Shown piece after piece: positions 23,873-34,600 of a DNA stretch of 64,000 nucleotides (its first letter is position 1; every line of letters begins with the position of its first letter). Source of the DNA: an uncultured Eubacteriales bacterium (GTDB lineage: Bacteria > Bacillota > Clostridia > Christensenellales > CAG-138). The notes beneath the pieces were generated by a model, which was given only the letters and a program-made list of their open reading frames with translations, was not told where the DNA came from and did not search any database. Location of the stretch: assembly GCA_902765005.1 (NCBI GenBank), contig CACWYB010000008.1, positions 1 to 64,000 of the forward strand. The letters are read 5' to 3'. The position numbers were made by a program, and so were the translations under genes.

Positions 23873-25873
23873 ATGCCAATGAATAGGAAACGCAAAGCCG
23901 GCGTTACGGATATACCGGATAGGAAACCAACCCACGAGCGGGGCGAATTCGATGTGGTCTCCCAGGAAGAAGTAGACGAGATCATGAAGAACTATGACCC
24001 GGAAAGCAACGTTCGGGTCTGGTCCGGTTGGCAGGAATACCTGGTGAAGGGCATCCTGGCCGCCTTCTCCGTGTACACCATCTATGTAACTTTGTTTGCC
24101 ACCCTTCTGGACCAGGTGCGCCTGCCCAGCTTTGTGGGCATGGGCATCCTGATGGGCTATCTAGTGTACCCTGCCAAGAAGGGCAAGCAGAAGATCAACC
24201 ACATCCCCTGGTACGATTGGATCATCATGGTCCTGGGCACGGCCGCCTTCTTCTATTTCGCCTTCAACGCCGTGGCCATCATCAAGCAGGGCATCTACTT
24301 CGCCTGGTATGAATACGTCATCGGCGCCATCGGCATCCTGGCTCTTGCCGAGCTGTGCCGCCGCAGCGTGGGCATCCCCATTCTGTGCGTGGCCGGTTTC
24401 TTCATCGCCTACGCCCTCTACTTCTTCTCCCAGAAGCTGGGCTTCGTGGGCGCCGTGAAGACCATGATCTACCGGCTCTTCTACACCACCACCGGCATCT
24501 TCACCACGCCCATCGACGTGTGCTCCAAGTATATCGCGGTGTTCATCATCTTCGGCGCGTTCCTGGAGCGGACGGGCATCTCCGACTTCTTCATTCAGCT
24601 GGCCAACTCCCTGGCGGGCTCCGCCAGCGGCGGCCCGGCCAAGGTGGCGGTCATCTCCTCCGCTCTGTGCGGCATGGTGTCCGGCTCCTCCGTGGGCAAC
24701 ACCGTGACCACCGGTTCCGTGACCATCCCCATGATGAAAAAGACCGGCTACCGGCCTGAGTTCGCCGGGGCCGTGGAAGCGGCGGCCTCCACCGGCGGCC
24801 AGATCATGCCCCCGGTCATGGGCGCGGCGGCGTTCTTGATGATCGACTACGTGGGCGTGCCCTACTCCAGCATCATCGTCCGAGCCATCCTGCCCGCGGT
24901 GCTCTACTTCATGGGCATCTTCATCGCGGTCCATCTGGAAGCCAAGCGCACCGGCCTGAAGGGTATCCCCAAGGATCAGCTGCCCCAGTTCTCCAAGCTC
25001 ATCAAGAAAGCCTATCTGCTGCTGCCCCTCATCATCCTGGTGGTGATGGTCTCCATGAATTTGAAGACCATGGCCTTCTCCGCGGCGACGGCCATCGTGG
25101 CCTGCATCGTGGTGAGCCTGTTCAACAAGGATAACCGGATCACCCCCATGAAGTTCTTCGACGCCCTCTCCAACGGCGGCAAGAGCTGCATCTCCATTAT
25201 CGCGGCCTGCGGCATCGCCGGCTGCGTGGCGGGCTGCATCGCCATGACGGGCCTTGCGTCCCAGATCATCTCCTTCATCATCCGCATCGCCGGGGATAAG
25301 CTGATCATCGCCCTGTTCTTCACCATGATCTGCTGCATCGTGCTGGGCATGGGCGTGCCCACCACCGCCAACTACTGCATCATGGCCTCCACCTGCGCTC
25401 CCATCCTCATCAAGATGGGCGTGCCCACCATCGCGGCCCACTTCTTCGTGTTCTACTTCGGCATCGTGGCGGACATCACCCCGCCCGTGGCCCTGGCTGC
25501 CTACGCCGGCTCGGCCATCGCCAAGTCCGACCCCATGAAGACGGGCGTCAACGCCACAAGGCTGGCCATTGCGGCCTTCATCGTGCCCTACATCTTTGCC
25601 ATGGACCCCACCATGATGTTCGTGGGCATCGGGCATTGGTATGAGGTGGTGCTCATCTGCATCACGTCCGTCATGGGCATCTACGGCGTGGCCTCGGGTC
25701 TGGCGGGATTCACCTTCACTAACATGGCCTGGTATATGCGCATCCTGGCTGTTGTGGGCGGTCTGTTGCTGCTGGCCCCCTCCACCTGGACGGATATCGC
25801 CGGCCTGGTGATCGTGGGCGGCGTGATCGTTGTCCAGTATCTGCTGAGCAAGAAAGCGCCGGCTCAGGCCTGA
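23873..25873 (+). CDS. TRAP transporter permease, fused small and large membrane subunits (DctQM)
   Basis: A 666-residue protein with about 16 hydrophobic segments. The first part (residues about 50-230) corresponds to the four-helix DctQ-like subunit and the rest to the DctM permease, a fusion usual in TAXI systems. DctM-type segments include FGAFLERTGISDFFIQLANS, GSSVGNTVTTGSVTIPMMKK, GGQIMPPVMGAAAFLM and MGVPTTANYCIMASTCAP. It drives uptake with a sodium or proton gradient. It starts after TCGGAGGAAC and ends in a run of small residues. Confidence 0.94.
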   Translation: MPMNRKRKAGVTDIPDRKPTHERGEFDVVSQEEVDEIMKNYDPESNVRVWSGWQEYLVKGILAAFSVYTIYVTLFATLLDQVRLPSFVGMGILMGYLVYPAKKGKQKINHIPWYDWIIMVLGTAAFFYFAFNAVAIIKQGIYFAWYEYVIGAIGILALAELCRRSVGIPILCVAGFFIAYALYFFSQKLGFVGAVKTMIYRLFYTTTGIFTTPIDVCSKYIAVFIIFGAFLERTGISDFFIQLANSLAGSASGGPAKVAVISSALCGMVSGSSVGNTVTTGSVTIPMMKKTGYRPEFAGAVEAAASTGGQIMPPVMGAAAFLMIDYVGVPYSSIIVRAILPAVLYFMGIFIAVHLEAKRTGLKGIPKDQLPQFSKLIKKAYLLLPLIILVVMVSMNLKTMAFSAATAIVACIVVSLFNKDNRITPMKFFDALSNGGKSCISIIAACGIAGCVAGCIAMTGLASQIISFIIRIAGDKLIIALFFTMICCIVLGMGVPTTANYCIMASTCAPILIKMGVPTIAAHFFVFYFGIVADITPPVALAAYAGSAIAKSDPMKTGVNATRLAIAAFIVPYIFAMDPTMMFVGIGHWYEVVLICITSVMGIYGVASGLAGFTFTNMAWYMRILAVVGGLLLLAPSTWTDIAGLVIVGGVIVVQYLLSKKAPAQA

Positions 25874-25894
25874 AAAAGCAAATAGGACTTTGCT

Positions 25895-25925
25895 GCGGAT
25901 CGGGAGCTTTCCCGGTCCGCGCTTC
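25895..25925 (+). terminator. Hairpin after the TRAP permease gene
   Basis: 11-bp stem GCGGATCGGGA (25895-25905) / TCCCGGTCCGC (25910-25920) with a GCTT loop. The following GCTTCATTT has few T residues, so it may be a weak terminator or a stabilising 3' hairpin. Confidence 0.55.
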
Positions 25926-25944
25926 ATTTCCGGAAAGGAGACGT

Positions 25945-26919
25945 ATGGACCGCTATATTTTGACCGGCGCCGCAGGCCATGTGGGGTCCACGGTGCTGAA
26001 GGAGCTGTTGCATCGAGGGGACCGGGTCCGGGCCCTGCTGCTGCCGGGGCAGACGCCGCCGGTGCAGGGGCCGGAGTATGTCTACGGGGACGTGCGGGAC
26101 GCCGGATCCCTGCAGCCCCTGTTCGCGGGGATGGGCGGCGCCACCGTCGTCCACACCGCGGCGATCATCTCCATCGCGGGCCGGGTCAGCGACCAGGTCC
26201 GGGCGGTGAACGTGGGCGGGACCCGAAACATCCTGGACCTGTGCCGGCAGAGCGGGATCCGGCGGCTGGTCCACGTGTGCTCCTCCCACGCCCTGCCGGA
26301 GCTGCCTCGGGGGCAGGTCCAGCGGGAGATCGACGATTACGACCCGGACAAGGTCCGAGGCTGCTATGCCAAGACCAAGGCCGAGGCCGCCCGGGACGTG
26401 GTGGCCGCGGCGAAGAAGGGGCTGGACGCGGTGCTGGTGCTGCCCACAGGGATCTTCGGTCCCGGGGACAGGGGCGGGAACCACCTGCTGCAGATGGTGA
26501 TCCAGTACATGCAGGGGAAGCTCCCCGCCTATGTGAAGGGCGGCTACGATTTTGTGGATGTGCGGGACGTGGCCCGGGGCATTCTGCTGGCGGCGGAGAA
26601 GGGCCGGACCGGGGAGAGCTATCTGCTGAACGGGACATACGCCTCCCTGCGGCAGGTGCTCACCCAGGTGAAGGAGCTGTGCCATCTGAAGGCCCTGCCG
26701 GAGCTGCCCCGTTTCCTGGGGCAGGCGGCGGTGCCCTTTGTGGAGCTGGCATCCAGGATCAGCGGCCATCGGCCCCTGTACACGGCCTACTCTTTGCGGG
26801 TGCTGGGGTCCAACGCCGCCTATTCCCACGAGAAGGCCACCCGGGAGCTGGGCTATGCCCCCCGCCCCCTGACCGAGACCATCCAAGACATGGTCGCCTG
26901 GCTGCAGGAGAATTTGTAA
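25945..26919 (+). CDS. NAD(P)-dependent epimerase/dehydratase-family (extended SDR) protein
   Basis: A 324-residue extended short-chain dehydrogenase. The dinucleotide-binding loop is TGAAGHVGSTVLKEL (TGxxGxxG), the catalytic YxxxK is YAKTKAEA (residues about 139-146), and LPTGIFGPGDRGGNHLLQ resembles the dihydroflavonol-reductase/3-beta-HSD branch. It reduces or epimerises a small metabolite; the substrate is unknown. It begins 71 bp after the TRAP permease with a GGAAAGGAGA site, so it may be partly co-transcribed. Confidence 0.83.
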   Translation: MDRYILTGAAGHVGSTVLKELLHRGDRVRALLLPGQTPPVQGPEYVYGDVRDAGSLQPLFAGMGGATVVHTAAIISIAGRVSDQVRAVNVGGTRNILDLCRQSGIRRLVHVCSSHALPELPRGQVQREIDDYDPDKVRGCYAKTKAEAARDVVAAAKKGLDAVLVLPTGIFGPGDRGGNHLLQMVIQYMQGKLPAYVKGGYDFVDVRDVARGILLAAEKGRTGESYLLNGTYASLRQVLTQVKELCHLKALPELPRFLGQAAVPFVELASRISGHRPLYTAYSLRVLGSNAAYSHEKATRELGYAPRPLTETIQDMVAWLQENL

Positions 26920-26968
26920 ACAGGAGAGCAGTTGCTGCACGCATTTTATTCTGAAAACTGTGCAGCCT

Positions 26969-27078
26969 AAAGATCTTTACGAACACAAAAAGCTCAGGAA
27001 TCCTAATTCGTTAGTCTTCCTGAGCTTTTCTTTTTCTGCGACTTTTTCTTTTCACTGAAAAGAAAAAGTCGCAAAAAC
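26969..27078 (-). repeat. Composite hairpin repeat, copy 5 (C-B-A, reverse orientation)
   Basis: C box AAAGATCTTTACG (26969-26981), B hairpin AAAAAGCTCAGGA / TCCTGAGCTTTTC (26987-27029) and perfect A hairpin GCGACTTTTTCTTTTC / GAAAAGAAAAAGTCGC (27038-27072). It lies between convergent genes; D is missing. Confidence 0.85.
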
Positions 27079-27084
27079 GGACCT

Positions 27085-28341
27085 TCAATACAATCGCAGC
27101 CCCTTTGGCAGATGATTCTTCAGAATGCCGTCAGCGCCCTTAGCAAGGCCCAGGACAAGGCCCTCGTGCGTCACGGCGCACCAGCCGGAAACCGAGGCGG
27201 GCAGGGTTTCGCCGCGAAGATACTTCAGGGCGTCGGACTCCGACAGCTCCACCCGCTGCTTCAGCGGCAGCCCCCAGGCCATGGCCAGGGCGTGGGCCGG
27301 GACGAACCGCCCCTTGGCGGCCTCCCCCAACAGCAGCCCGGCCCGCAGCACCCGCATCCCCTCCAGGGCGCAGGGCAGCGGCGGCAGCAGTAGTGCTCGC
27401 CCGTCCGGCAGCAGGCGCAGGGGCCCGGAGAGGCCTTCGCACGATTCCGCCATAAACGCCTCCGCAAGGGGCGCCCGGTCGCTCCGCTGGGGCAGATAGG
27501 CCGTTTCTTGGGCCGTCCCCTTTCGCCGGAGCAGGGCCCCGTACTGCCCCTCCCCCTGGGAGGTGTGGGGGTAGAGATGCCGCTCCGTCACCAGCTCAAA
27601 ATCAGGATACGCCGCCAGGAACCAGGCCACATTTTCTTCGTTTTCCGCAGGCGAAAAGGAGCAGGTGGAATACACCAGCTGCCCCCCGGGCTTCACGGCC
27701 TTCCGGGCGGAGCTCAGTATGGCCCGCTGCCGCCCGGCGCAGGCCGCCACATGCTCCGGCGACCACTCCGCCACCGCCCCCGGGTCCTTGCGAAACATCC
27801 CCTCCCCGGCGCAGGGCGCGTCCACCAGCACCCCGTCGAAGACCGGCCCCGTGATGTTCACCAGCTTCTCCGGGTCCATGCTGATCACCACGGCGTTGCG
27901 GGCGCCCATCCGCTCCAGGTTCCCCAGCAGCACGCCGGCCCGGTTGGACACGATCTCGTTGGCGAATACCACGCCCGCCCTGACCTTTGCCGCCAGCTGC
28001 CCGGACTTGCCCCCCGGCGCGGCGCACAGGTCCAGCACCGCCATCCCGGGGGTGAGCGCAAACAGGTTCGCCGGCACCTGGGCCGACAGCTCCTGCACAT
28101 AATACCCCCCGGCGGCGTGCAGCGGGTCCTTCCCCGGGGCGAATCCCTCCGGCAGCAGGAACCCCTCCTCCCCAACTGGCAGGAAATCGGGCCGCAGCCC
28201 GTGGAGCGCCGCCGGGTCCAGTTTCAGCCCGTTGACCCGGGCCGCCCGCTTCGCCGGCGCCTCCATGGCCGCCAGATAGGCGGGGAACGCCGGCCCCAGC
28301 TGTGCCTCCATTCTCTTGAGATAGGCTTCCGGCAGCTTCAT
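27085..28341 (-). CDS. rsmF: NOL1/NOP2/Sun-family rRNA (cytosine-5) methyltransferase, RsmF-like
   Basis: A 418-residue methyltransferase with SAM-binding DLCAAPGGKSGQLAAK, the DAPCAGEGMFRKDP segment and YSTCSFSPAENEE, giving the two cysteines of m5C RNA methyltransferases. The N-terminus (LKRMEAQLGPAFPAYLAAME) is the family RNA-binding part, and the C-terminal 120 residues contain the PUA-like domain of RsmF (LKYLRGETL). Its ATG overlaps the addA stop (ATGA), so it is translated with the addAB operon and is its last gene. The open frame further upstream is inside addA and is not used. Confidence 0.9.
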   Translation of the reverse strand: MKLPEAYLKRMEAQLGPAFPAYLAAMEAPAKRAARVNGLKLDPAALHGLRPDFLPVGEEGFLLPEGFAPGKDPLHAAGGYYVQELSAQVPANLFALTPGMAVLDLCAAPGGKSGQLAAKVRAGVVFANEIVSNRAGVLLGNLERMGARNAVVISMDPEKLVNITGPVFDGVLVDAPCAGEGMFRKDPGAVAEWSPEHVAACAGRQRAILSSARKAVKPGGQLVYSTCSFSPAENEENVAWFLAAYPDFELVTERHLYPHTSQGEGQYGALLRRKGTAQETAYLPQRSDRAPLAEAFMAESCEGLSGPLRLLPDGRALLLPPLPCALEGMRVLRAGLLLGEAAKGRFVPAHALAMAWGLPLKQRVELSESDALKYLRGETLPASVSGWCAVTHEGLVLGLAKGADGILKNHLPKGLRLY

Positions 28342-31300
28342 AGCCTGACACACGCCTTTCCGTTCAAAAACACGATATACTTCTCCTGTACCGGCCGCCC
28401 GGACAGGGTCTCCAGCGCCCGGGCGTATAGCTCCGCCTGCCGCCGGTGCCGCTCCGCCCACAGGACCGGGTCCCCCTCCACATGGTCGGTCTTATAGTCC
28501 AAGAGCACGAAGCCCTCCCCCTCCCGGAAGCACACGTCGATGACGCCCTGCAGGAGCACCCGCTCCTGGGACTCGATCCCCAGAAGCTCCGCCGTGTCCA
28601 TGGCCAGGGTGAAGGGCAGCTCCCGATATACCTGCTGGCTCAAACGCATGCGGGCAAAGAGAGGCGTTTCGATGAAATAGGCAAGGCTGCTTCTGTATTT
28701 TTCTCCGCCTCGCTGGGCAAGATACTCGTCCAGCTCCGCCTGGCTCAGCGCCCGCAGCGGCAAGCGCCGCAGCAGCTCATGGACATCCGTGCCCCGCTGA
28801 AGGGCCCCCTCTTTTTCGATAAAGGCGGGCTCGGCAAAGGTCAGGGTGTGCCTGTCCGCCAGGGCGGTGACGGAGGTTTTGTTGGGCACTCCCGCCGCCG
28901 AGGCGAAGGGATACCGATAGGCGTACCGGCGGGCCAAGGCCTCCACCAGCACCGGGTCCCCGGCGGGGAGGCTGGGCCTGGTTTCCCCCTCGGGCAGCGA
29001 AAACTCCTCCCGGCCATGGACGGTGGCGGGCAGGGCCCCCTTCCCCGTCATCAGCAGCCAGCTCAAGTATGACCGGGCTCGGAGCACCCCATAGGGAGTC
29101 ACGGCCTCGGGCCGCAGCAGAGCCTCCTGGGCGTTTTTCAGGGTCCCCACCAGAACCAGCTTCCGCTTGGGGCGGGTCATGGCCACATACAAAACCCGCA
29201 TCTCCTCCTCTATTTGCTGCCGCCGGTTCTTGAGCAGCACCGCCCGGCGGGACAGGGGCTCCCGCTTGATGCCGGTTTCGTCCACAAAGTTCAGCCCCAT
29301 GCCCATCTGCCGGTGCAGCAGCAGGGGCGCGTTCTCCCCCTCTCGGCTGAACTGCCGGTTCAACTCGCACAGGAACACCACCGGGAATTCCAGCCCCTTG
29401 GACTTATGGACGGACAATATCCGCACCACGTCGCTCTGGGCGGTCTGCGCCGCGCCGGACTTGGCGGAGTCCCGGGCGTCGTCCATATACCGCAAAAAAC
29501 CGTGGAGCCCGAAGCTCCCCGTGTCGTCATAGCTTCGGCCTTTGCTCACCAGGGCGTCCAGATTGGCCTGGCGCTGGGCGCCGCCGGGCATGGCCCCCAT
29601 CTCCTCATAGAGCTCCGTTTCGTCGAGGAGCTTGCCCAGCAGAGTCTCCACCTGCATGATCAGGCTCTCCTGCCGCCAGCTCTCCACCCGGCCTAAAAAC
29701 TTGGCCGCCTTGCCGCCCGGGTCCGCCTCCGCCGCAAAGAGCAGGCAATCCAGCAGCTCCCCCTTGGGGCACCGGGTCCTCAGCTCGATCAGCTCCTCGT
29801 GGGAGAACCCCCCTACCCCGGATTTGAGCACGGACAGCAGGGGGATGTCCTGCCGCCGGTTGTCGATGACCCGCAGCAGGTTCAGCATGACCATCACCTC
29901 CACGGACTCGAAATATCCGCCGGAAAGCTGGGCATAGCAGGGGATGCCCCCCAAAGCCAGCGTCCGGGCAAAGGTCCGGGCGTTGCCCATGCTCCGCAGC
30001 AGGATGGCAAAATCTCCGAACCGGAACCGGCGCGGCTCCGCCCCCGCCTTCTCCTGGTACAGCTCGTTTTCCATCAGCTCCCGGATCCGCCGGGCGCAGA
30101 AGCGGGCCTCCGCCTCCGCATTCTCTATATCCTCTGCGTCCTCACTGTCCTCGGCCTTGTCCCGCTCAATGAGGTGCAGCTCCACGCTGCCCGCCGGCTG
30201 TTCCGCCCCGGGCCGCAGGGCTGCCGTCTCGTCGTATTCGATGGCGCTCTGCTCCGGTCGCATGAGCTTTTCAAAGACCCGGTTCACCGCCTCCAAAATC
30301 TGGGGGCTGCTGCGGAAGTTGTGGCTCAGGTCGATCCGGCTGCCGGCCGCCCCCGTGAAGGTGCGCAGCTTTTCCAGAAACAGCCCCGGCTCCGCCATGC
30401 GAAAACCGTAGATGCTCTGCTTCACGTCCCCCACGAAGAAAAGGTCGTCCGCCCGCTTGATCCGGTTCAGGATGGCTTCCTGAACGGCGTTGCTGTCCTG
30501 ATACTCATCCACGATGATGGCCGTGAACCGGTCCCGATACTCGGCGGCGGCCTCCTCGTTCTCCAAAATTTTGGCGCAGAAATGCTCCAAATCGTTGAAA
30601 TCGATCCGGTCCCGGTCCCGCTTCTTCTGATCGTAAATGACTTCCTGCCGCCGCCACAGGCCGATGAGGGCCGAGAGGATCCGGGCCCCCGCCAGGTGGA
30701 TACCCCACTGTTTTTCCTGATCCTGCCCGTAGGCCTCGGCCTGCTTCTGGGCTTCCTCCTTCACCTTGTCCCGGGTCTTTTTCAGGGCTTCTTTATCCTG
30801 CTCCTCCATATCCTTTATGACGGGCAGCCGGCCGAAGGTCACCGACGACAGGGCCTGGGCGTAGGAGGCCGAATCCTTCTGCAGCAGGGCGCCCCGGGCA
30901 TGGGGGATGGCCTCGTCCAGATAGGCGATCAGCTTTCCCCATTCCGGCGGATAGCTGTCCCGCAGCCGGACCAGGTCCGTGAGGGCCGCCTCGAAGGTGG
31001 CCTTATCTTCAGCAAAGCAAACGTCCATGGCCCGGTCATAGGCGTCCCGGCTGGTCAGCGCCCCTTCCACGTCCTTGAGCCAGCCCTCCGGGTCCGGCTG
31101 GGCCATCAAAAATCCGTTCAGGGAGGTAAGGGCTTTCTTCAGGGCGTCCTCCCGTTCCAGGCCCCGGATCAGCAGCTTATACGCTTCCGGGTCCTCGGTG
31201 GCAAGGGCCGTCAGCGCCTCGTCCATGGCCTGGTCCCGGAGCACGGCGCTTTCCGTTTCGTCCAGGGTCCGGGCGGAGGGGGATAGGCCCACCAGATGGA

Positions 31301-31634
31301 AATACCGGTTCACCACCCGGGCGCAGAAGGCATGGATGGTGGAGATGCTGGCATTGGGGCACCGGGCGCTCTGCCGGTAGAGCCGGGCGCGCAAGCCTTC
31401 CTCCTCCGCCTGGGCGGCCCGCTGCTGCAGGGTGTTCTGGATGCGCTCCTTCATCTCCGCGGCGGCGGCCCGGGTGAAGGTCAGGATAAGGAGCCGGTCG
31501 ATGTCCATGCCCCCCTCCACCAGGCGGACCACCCGCTCCGTGAGCACGGCGGTCTTGCCCGCGCCGGCGGCGGCGGACACGATCAAATTTCCCTGTTCCT
31601 CTATGGCGCGCTGCTGTTCCCTCGTCCAGTTCAT
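28338..31634 (-). CDS. addA: ATP-dependent helicase/nuclease subunit A
   Basis: A 1098-residue UvrD-like helicase with a C-terminal RecB-type nuclease. The N-terminus WTREQQRAIE (Q motif) is followed by SAAAGAGKTAVLTERV (Walker A), IIVDEYQDSNAVQEAIL (motif II), FVGDVKQSIYGFR (motif III), ILSVHKSKGLEFPVVF (motif V) and YVAMTRPKRKL (motif VI); the nuclease has GVIDVCFREGEGFVLLDYKTD. With AddB it resects double-strand breaks for RecA. The ATG at 31634 follows AAGGAA and lies one base after the addB stop; a GTG five codons earlier would overlap addB. Confidence 0.97.
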   Translation of the reverse strand: MNWTREQQRAIEEQGNLIVSAAAGAGKTAVLTERVVRLVEGGMDIDRLLILTFTRAAAAEMKERIQNTLQQRAAQAEEEGLRARLYRQSARCPNASISTIHAFCARVVNRYFHLVGLSPSARTLDETESAVLRDQAMDEALTALATEDPEAYKLLIRGLEREDALKKALTSLNGFLMAQPDPEGWLKDVEGALTSRDAYDRAMDVCFAEDKATFEAALTDLVRLRDSYPPEWGKLIAYLDEAIPHARGALLQKDSASYAQALSSVTFGRLPVIKDMEEQDKEALKKTRDKVKEEAQKQAEAYGQDQEKQWGIHLAGARILSALIGLWRRQEVIYDQKKRDRDRIDFNDLEHFCAKILENEEAAAEYRDRFTAIIVDEYQDSNAVQEAILNRIKRADDLFFVGDVKQSIYGFRMAEPGLFLEKLRTFTGAAGSRIDLSHNFRSSPQILEAVNRVFEKLMRPEQSAIEYDETAALRPGAEQPAGSVELHLIERDKAEDSEDAEDIENAEAEARFCARRIRELMENELYQEKAGAEPRRFRFGDFAILLRSMGNARTFARTLALGGIPCYAQLSGGYFESVEVMVMLNLLRVIDNRRQDIPLLSVLKSGVGGFSHEELIELRTRCPKGELLDCLLFAAEADPGGKAAKFLGRVESWRQESLIMQVETLLGKLLDETELYEEMGAMPGGAQRQANLDALVSKGRSYDDTGSFGLHGFLRYMDDARDSAKSGAAQTAQSDVVRILSVHKSKGLEFPVVFLCELNRQFSREGENAPLLLHRQMGMGLNFVDETGIKREPLSRRAVLLKNRRQQIEEEMRVLYVAMTRPKRKLVLVGTLKNAQEALLRPEAVTPYGVLRARSYLSWLLMTGKGALPATVHGREEFSLPEGETRPSLPAGDPVLVEALARRYAYRYPFASAAGVPNKTSVTALADRHTLTFAEPAFIEKEGALQRGTDVHELLRRLPLRALSQAELDEYLAQRGGEKYRSSLAYFIETPLFARMRLSQQVYRELPFTLAMDTAELLGIESQERVLLQGVIDVCFREGEGFVLLDYKTDHVEGDPVLWAERHRRQAELYARALETLSGRPVQEKYIVFLNGKACVRL

Positions 31635-31635
31635 G

Positions 31636-34600
31636 TTAGTTTCCTTCACTTTCTGCCAGCGACAACAGTTCTTTCAGCGTCAGCTTCCCCGGGTCCCGCT
31701 CCTTGCAGCCTTTCTGCTGCCGGTCGAACCGGCACACCGACTGATAGGGGCACCAGGTGCAGGCCCCCTTGTAGGGAGTTACGGCGGCCTCTCCCCGGCG
31801 CATGTCGCTCAACGTGCGCTCCGCCACCCGAACGGCCTCTCGGGTCAGGGCCCGCATGTCCTCGGCGCGGCACACGTTTCCACCCAGCTTCCCGTCCTTG
31901 TTGCGCCTGAGCCCCTGAACGATCTGGGATTTTCCCTCCAAATTCCGCTCCAGGGCCTGCAGGGAGGCTTCGCTAAGGCAGGTGACGCCCCGAAGCACAT
32001 GGCCCTTCTCCTCCCCCTCCTTGGGGGCGGGCAGGGACAGGGGCATATAGTACATGCCGCCGATCTCCCCCTCCAACCCCTCCACGGCGGCCAGATATAG
32101 GGGCAGCTGCAGGCTCAGGCCCTTTGCGATCTTGGCGGGCTCAAACTTTCGGTCGCCCATCTTATAGTCGATGATACGGTAATAGCCTTCCCGGCTCCTG
32201 TCCACCCGGTCGATGCGGCCGTAGAGCTTTACCGTCTGCCCGTCGTCTCCGGTGAGGAGCAGAGGCGGGAAGGGGCTGTCGGGGCCGAAGCTCAGCTCCG
32301 TTTCATAGGGCAGGTAGCTCCCGGCCTGCATCTGTTTGACGATGGACCGGGCGCACTTTTTCACGGAATCCACCCGCAAAAACAGCGCCTCCCGGAGCCG
32401 CACGTCCCGAAGGAAGATGCCGTCGTTATGCTGGGCGATGAGGGGGGGCATGACCTGGTCCACCAGATCGTCCGTCTCCGCGTCGGTGAGGGTGGCCCAG
32501 TTGAGGCCCTTTTCCTTCACCAGCTTCAAAAACCCGTCCAGAGCGTCGTGGAGGAAGGTGCCTGCATCGGCGGCCTCCTCCCGGCTCTCCGGGCGCTCCT
32601 TGGCCTTTAGGCCGTACTTCACATAATGGGCGAAGGGGCACCGGTTGAAGAGCTCCAGACGGCTGGCGCTCATGCTGGGGGCCGCCCCGTACATCCGCTC
32701 CGCCAGGGCCTTGCCGAAAGCGCGGGGAGAGATGCCCTGGCTCATGGCCGCCTCGGCCCTTCTGAGCCGGGGACCGTATTCCTGATCCTGTTCAAAATAT
32801 GTCTTCTGGGCGGGCAGCTGCTCGCTGATGAAGCCCTCCCGCTCATAGAGGGCCAGCTCCCGGATGAGCTGCCGGAAGCTCCCCTCCCGGTCCGATGGGT
32901 ATTCGCTGCCGGCCCGGGCATCCTCCGTCTGCACCTGGGGGAACAGCCGCCGGAGCCGCCCCATCAGGGGCGCCGGGGAAAGCTCCTCCCCGTCGGCGGT
33001 GTAGCTATAGCAGAAATAGATCCTTCGCTGGGCCTTGTTGAAGGCGGTGTACAACTCCAGCCGCTCCATTTCGGAAAGAGCCTCCGTGCCGTTCCACAGC
33101 TCCAACCCCTGCTCCCGAAGCAGGTCCAGCTCCCCGTCGTTGATGAGTTCGTCGTCGGTGCGCACGGGGGGCAGCAGGCCCTCGTTGCACCCCAGCACGA
33201 ACAGGGCCTGGACCGCCGGCGTCCGGGTCCGGGCAAAGTCGCCCAGGATCACCTGGTCCGCCGTGCCGGGCAGCACGCCCATGGTGGAGCTCATGGCCCC
33301 CTCCTCCAGCAGGGCGATGAACTCCCGGTGGCTCAGCTCGTCCTGGCCCCAGATGGCGGCGATGTCGCTCAAAAGTCCTGTCAAAATGGTGTAGGCCTGG
33401 CTGAACAGCTCCCCGTCGTTGGGGCGTCCGGCAGCGATGAGGGCCTCCCCCGCGGCGCGGAGCTTGTCCCGGAGGCAAACCTCCTCCATGTAGGCGTACA
33501 CCGCCCGGGCCTTCTGCGCCCCGGTGGTGCCCCGGGCGCAACCCTCCTTCAGCTTTTCCAGGGGCGGATAGAGGGCGGCGCGAACCTTCTCCGCCGCCTC
33601 GGGCACCTCTCCGAAGGTGAAGGGCTTTGCAAGGCTGCTGCCGAAGAGGCCGTAGCGCAGCACATAGTTTTCAAAGATCTCCCCCTCGCTGACCGTGCCG
33701 GGGCCGAAGCCGCTTTTGAGCACATGGAGGGCGTCCTCCATGGATCCGCTCTGGCTGAAGCGCACGGCGGAAAGGATCATGTCCATGGCGCTGTGGCCCG
33801 TCACCGGCCGGGTGGCATCATAGAACAGGGGGATGCCCTTGCGGGCGAAGGCCCGGCGGATGGGAGACACATAGCCGGCCCCGTCCGTGACCATCACCGC
33901 CATGTCCCGATAGCGGTAGCCCTGGCGCACCAGCTTCTGCACCTCCTGGGCGCAGCGCTCCGCCGCCTCCTCCCGATCCGCCGCTGCCCACAGCCCGATG
34001 GCCGGAGCGGGGCCGGGGAAGATCGCCTCGTCCTGGGCAAAGAGATGCTTCTCCAAATGTTTCAGCTCCGCCGGCCGGGGCGTATCCTTCCAGCAGCCCT
34101 CCGAGAAAAAGGGGCTGCCCGCCTCCTGCGCCGTCTCCTGAAGCTTGTAATAGGTGCGGATATCCGGGCCGAACAGCTCTCCGTCCGCCCCGTCCGGGTC
34201 CATGCGCAAGGTCACGGTCACGGTTTTGCACACCCGCAGCAAACGCCCGATGAGCCGGAACATCTGCCGGCTGGGGATGTCGATCCCGTCGATATACAGG
34301 TCCGTTCCCGCCAGGAAGGACCCTTCCAGCGCCTCCCCGGCCCTGTCCCACAGGTCGCTCTCCGTCAGGTACCGGGCCGCAAGAAAGGCTTCGCTGGTTT
34401 CATAGAGCAGGGCGATGTCCTCCATCTTTCCCCTGAGCTGGCTTCCCTCGCTCAGGGTCTGGGCCGCGCGCCTTAGGTCCTCCGGTCCGGCGCCGCTCTG
34501 CTTGCAGCGGGTGATGATATCGTCCATCCGCTGCACGAAGCCCCGACTGTCCGCCACATGGCCGAAGAGCCGCAGCGCCCCCTTGCGGTTCACCGCGGCC

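Noticed and set aside
25890..26954. 354-codon plus-strand frame over the SDR gene
   Set aside because: The product is an Arg/Gly/Ala-rich string; the overlapping frame has TGxxGxxG and YxxxK motifs and a proper ribosome site.
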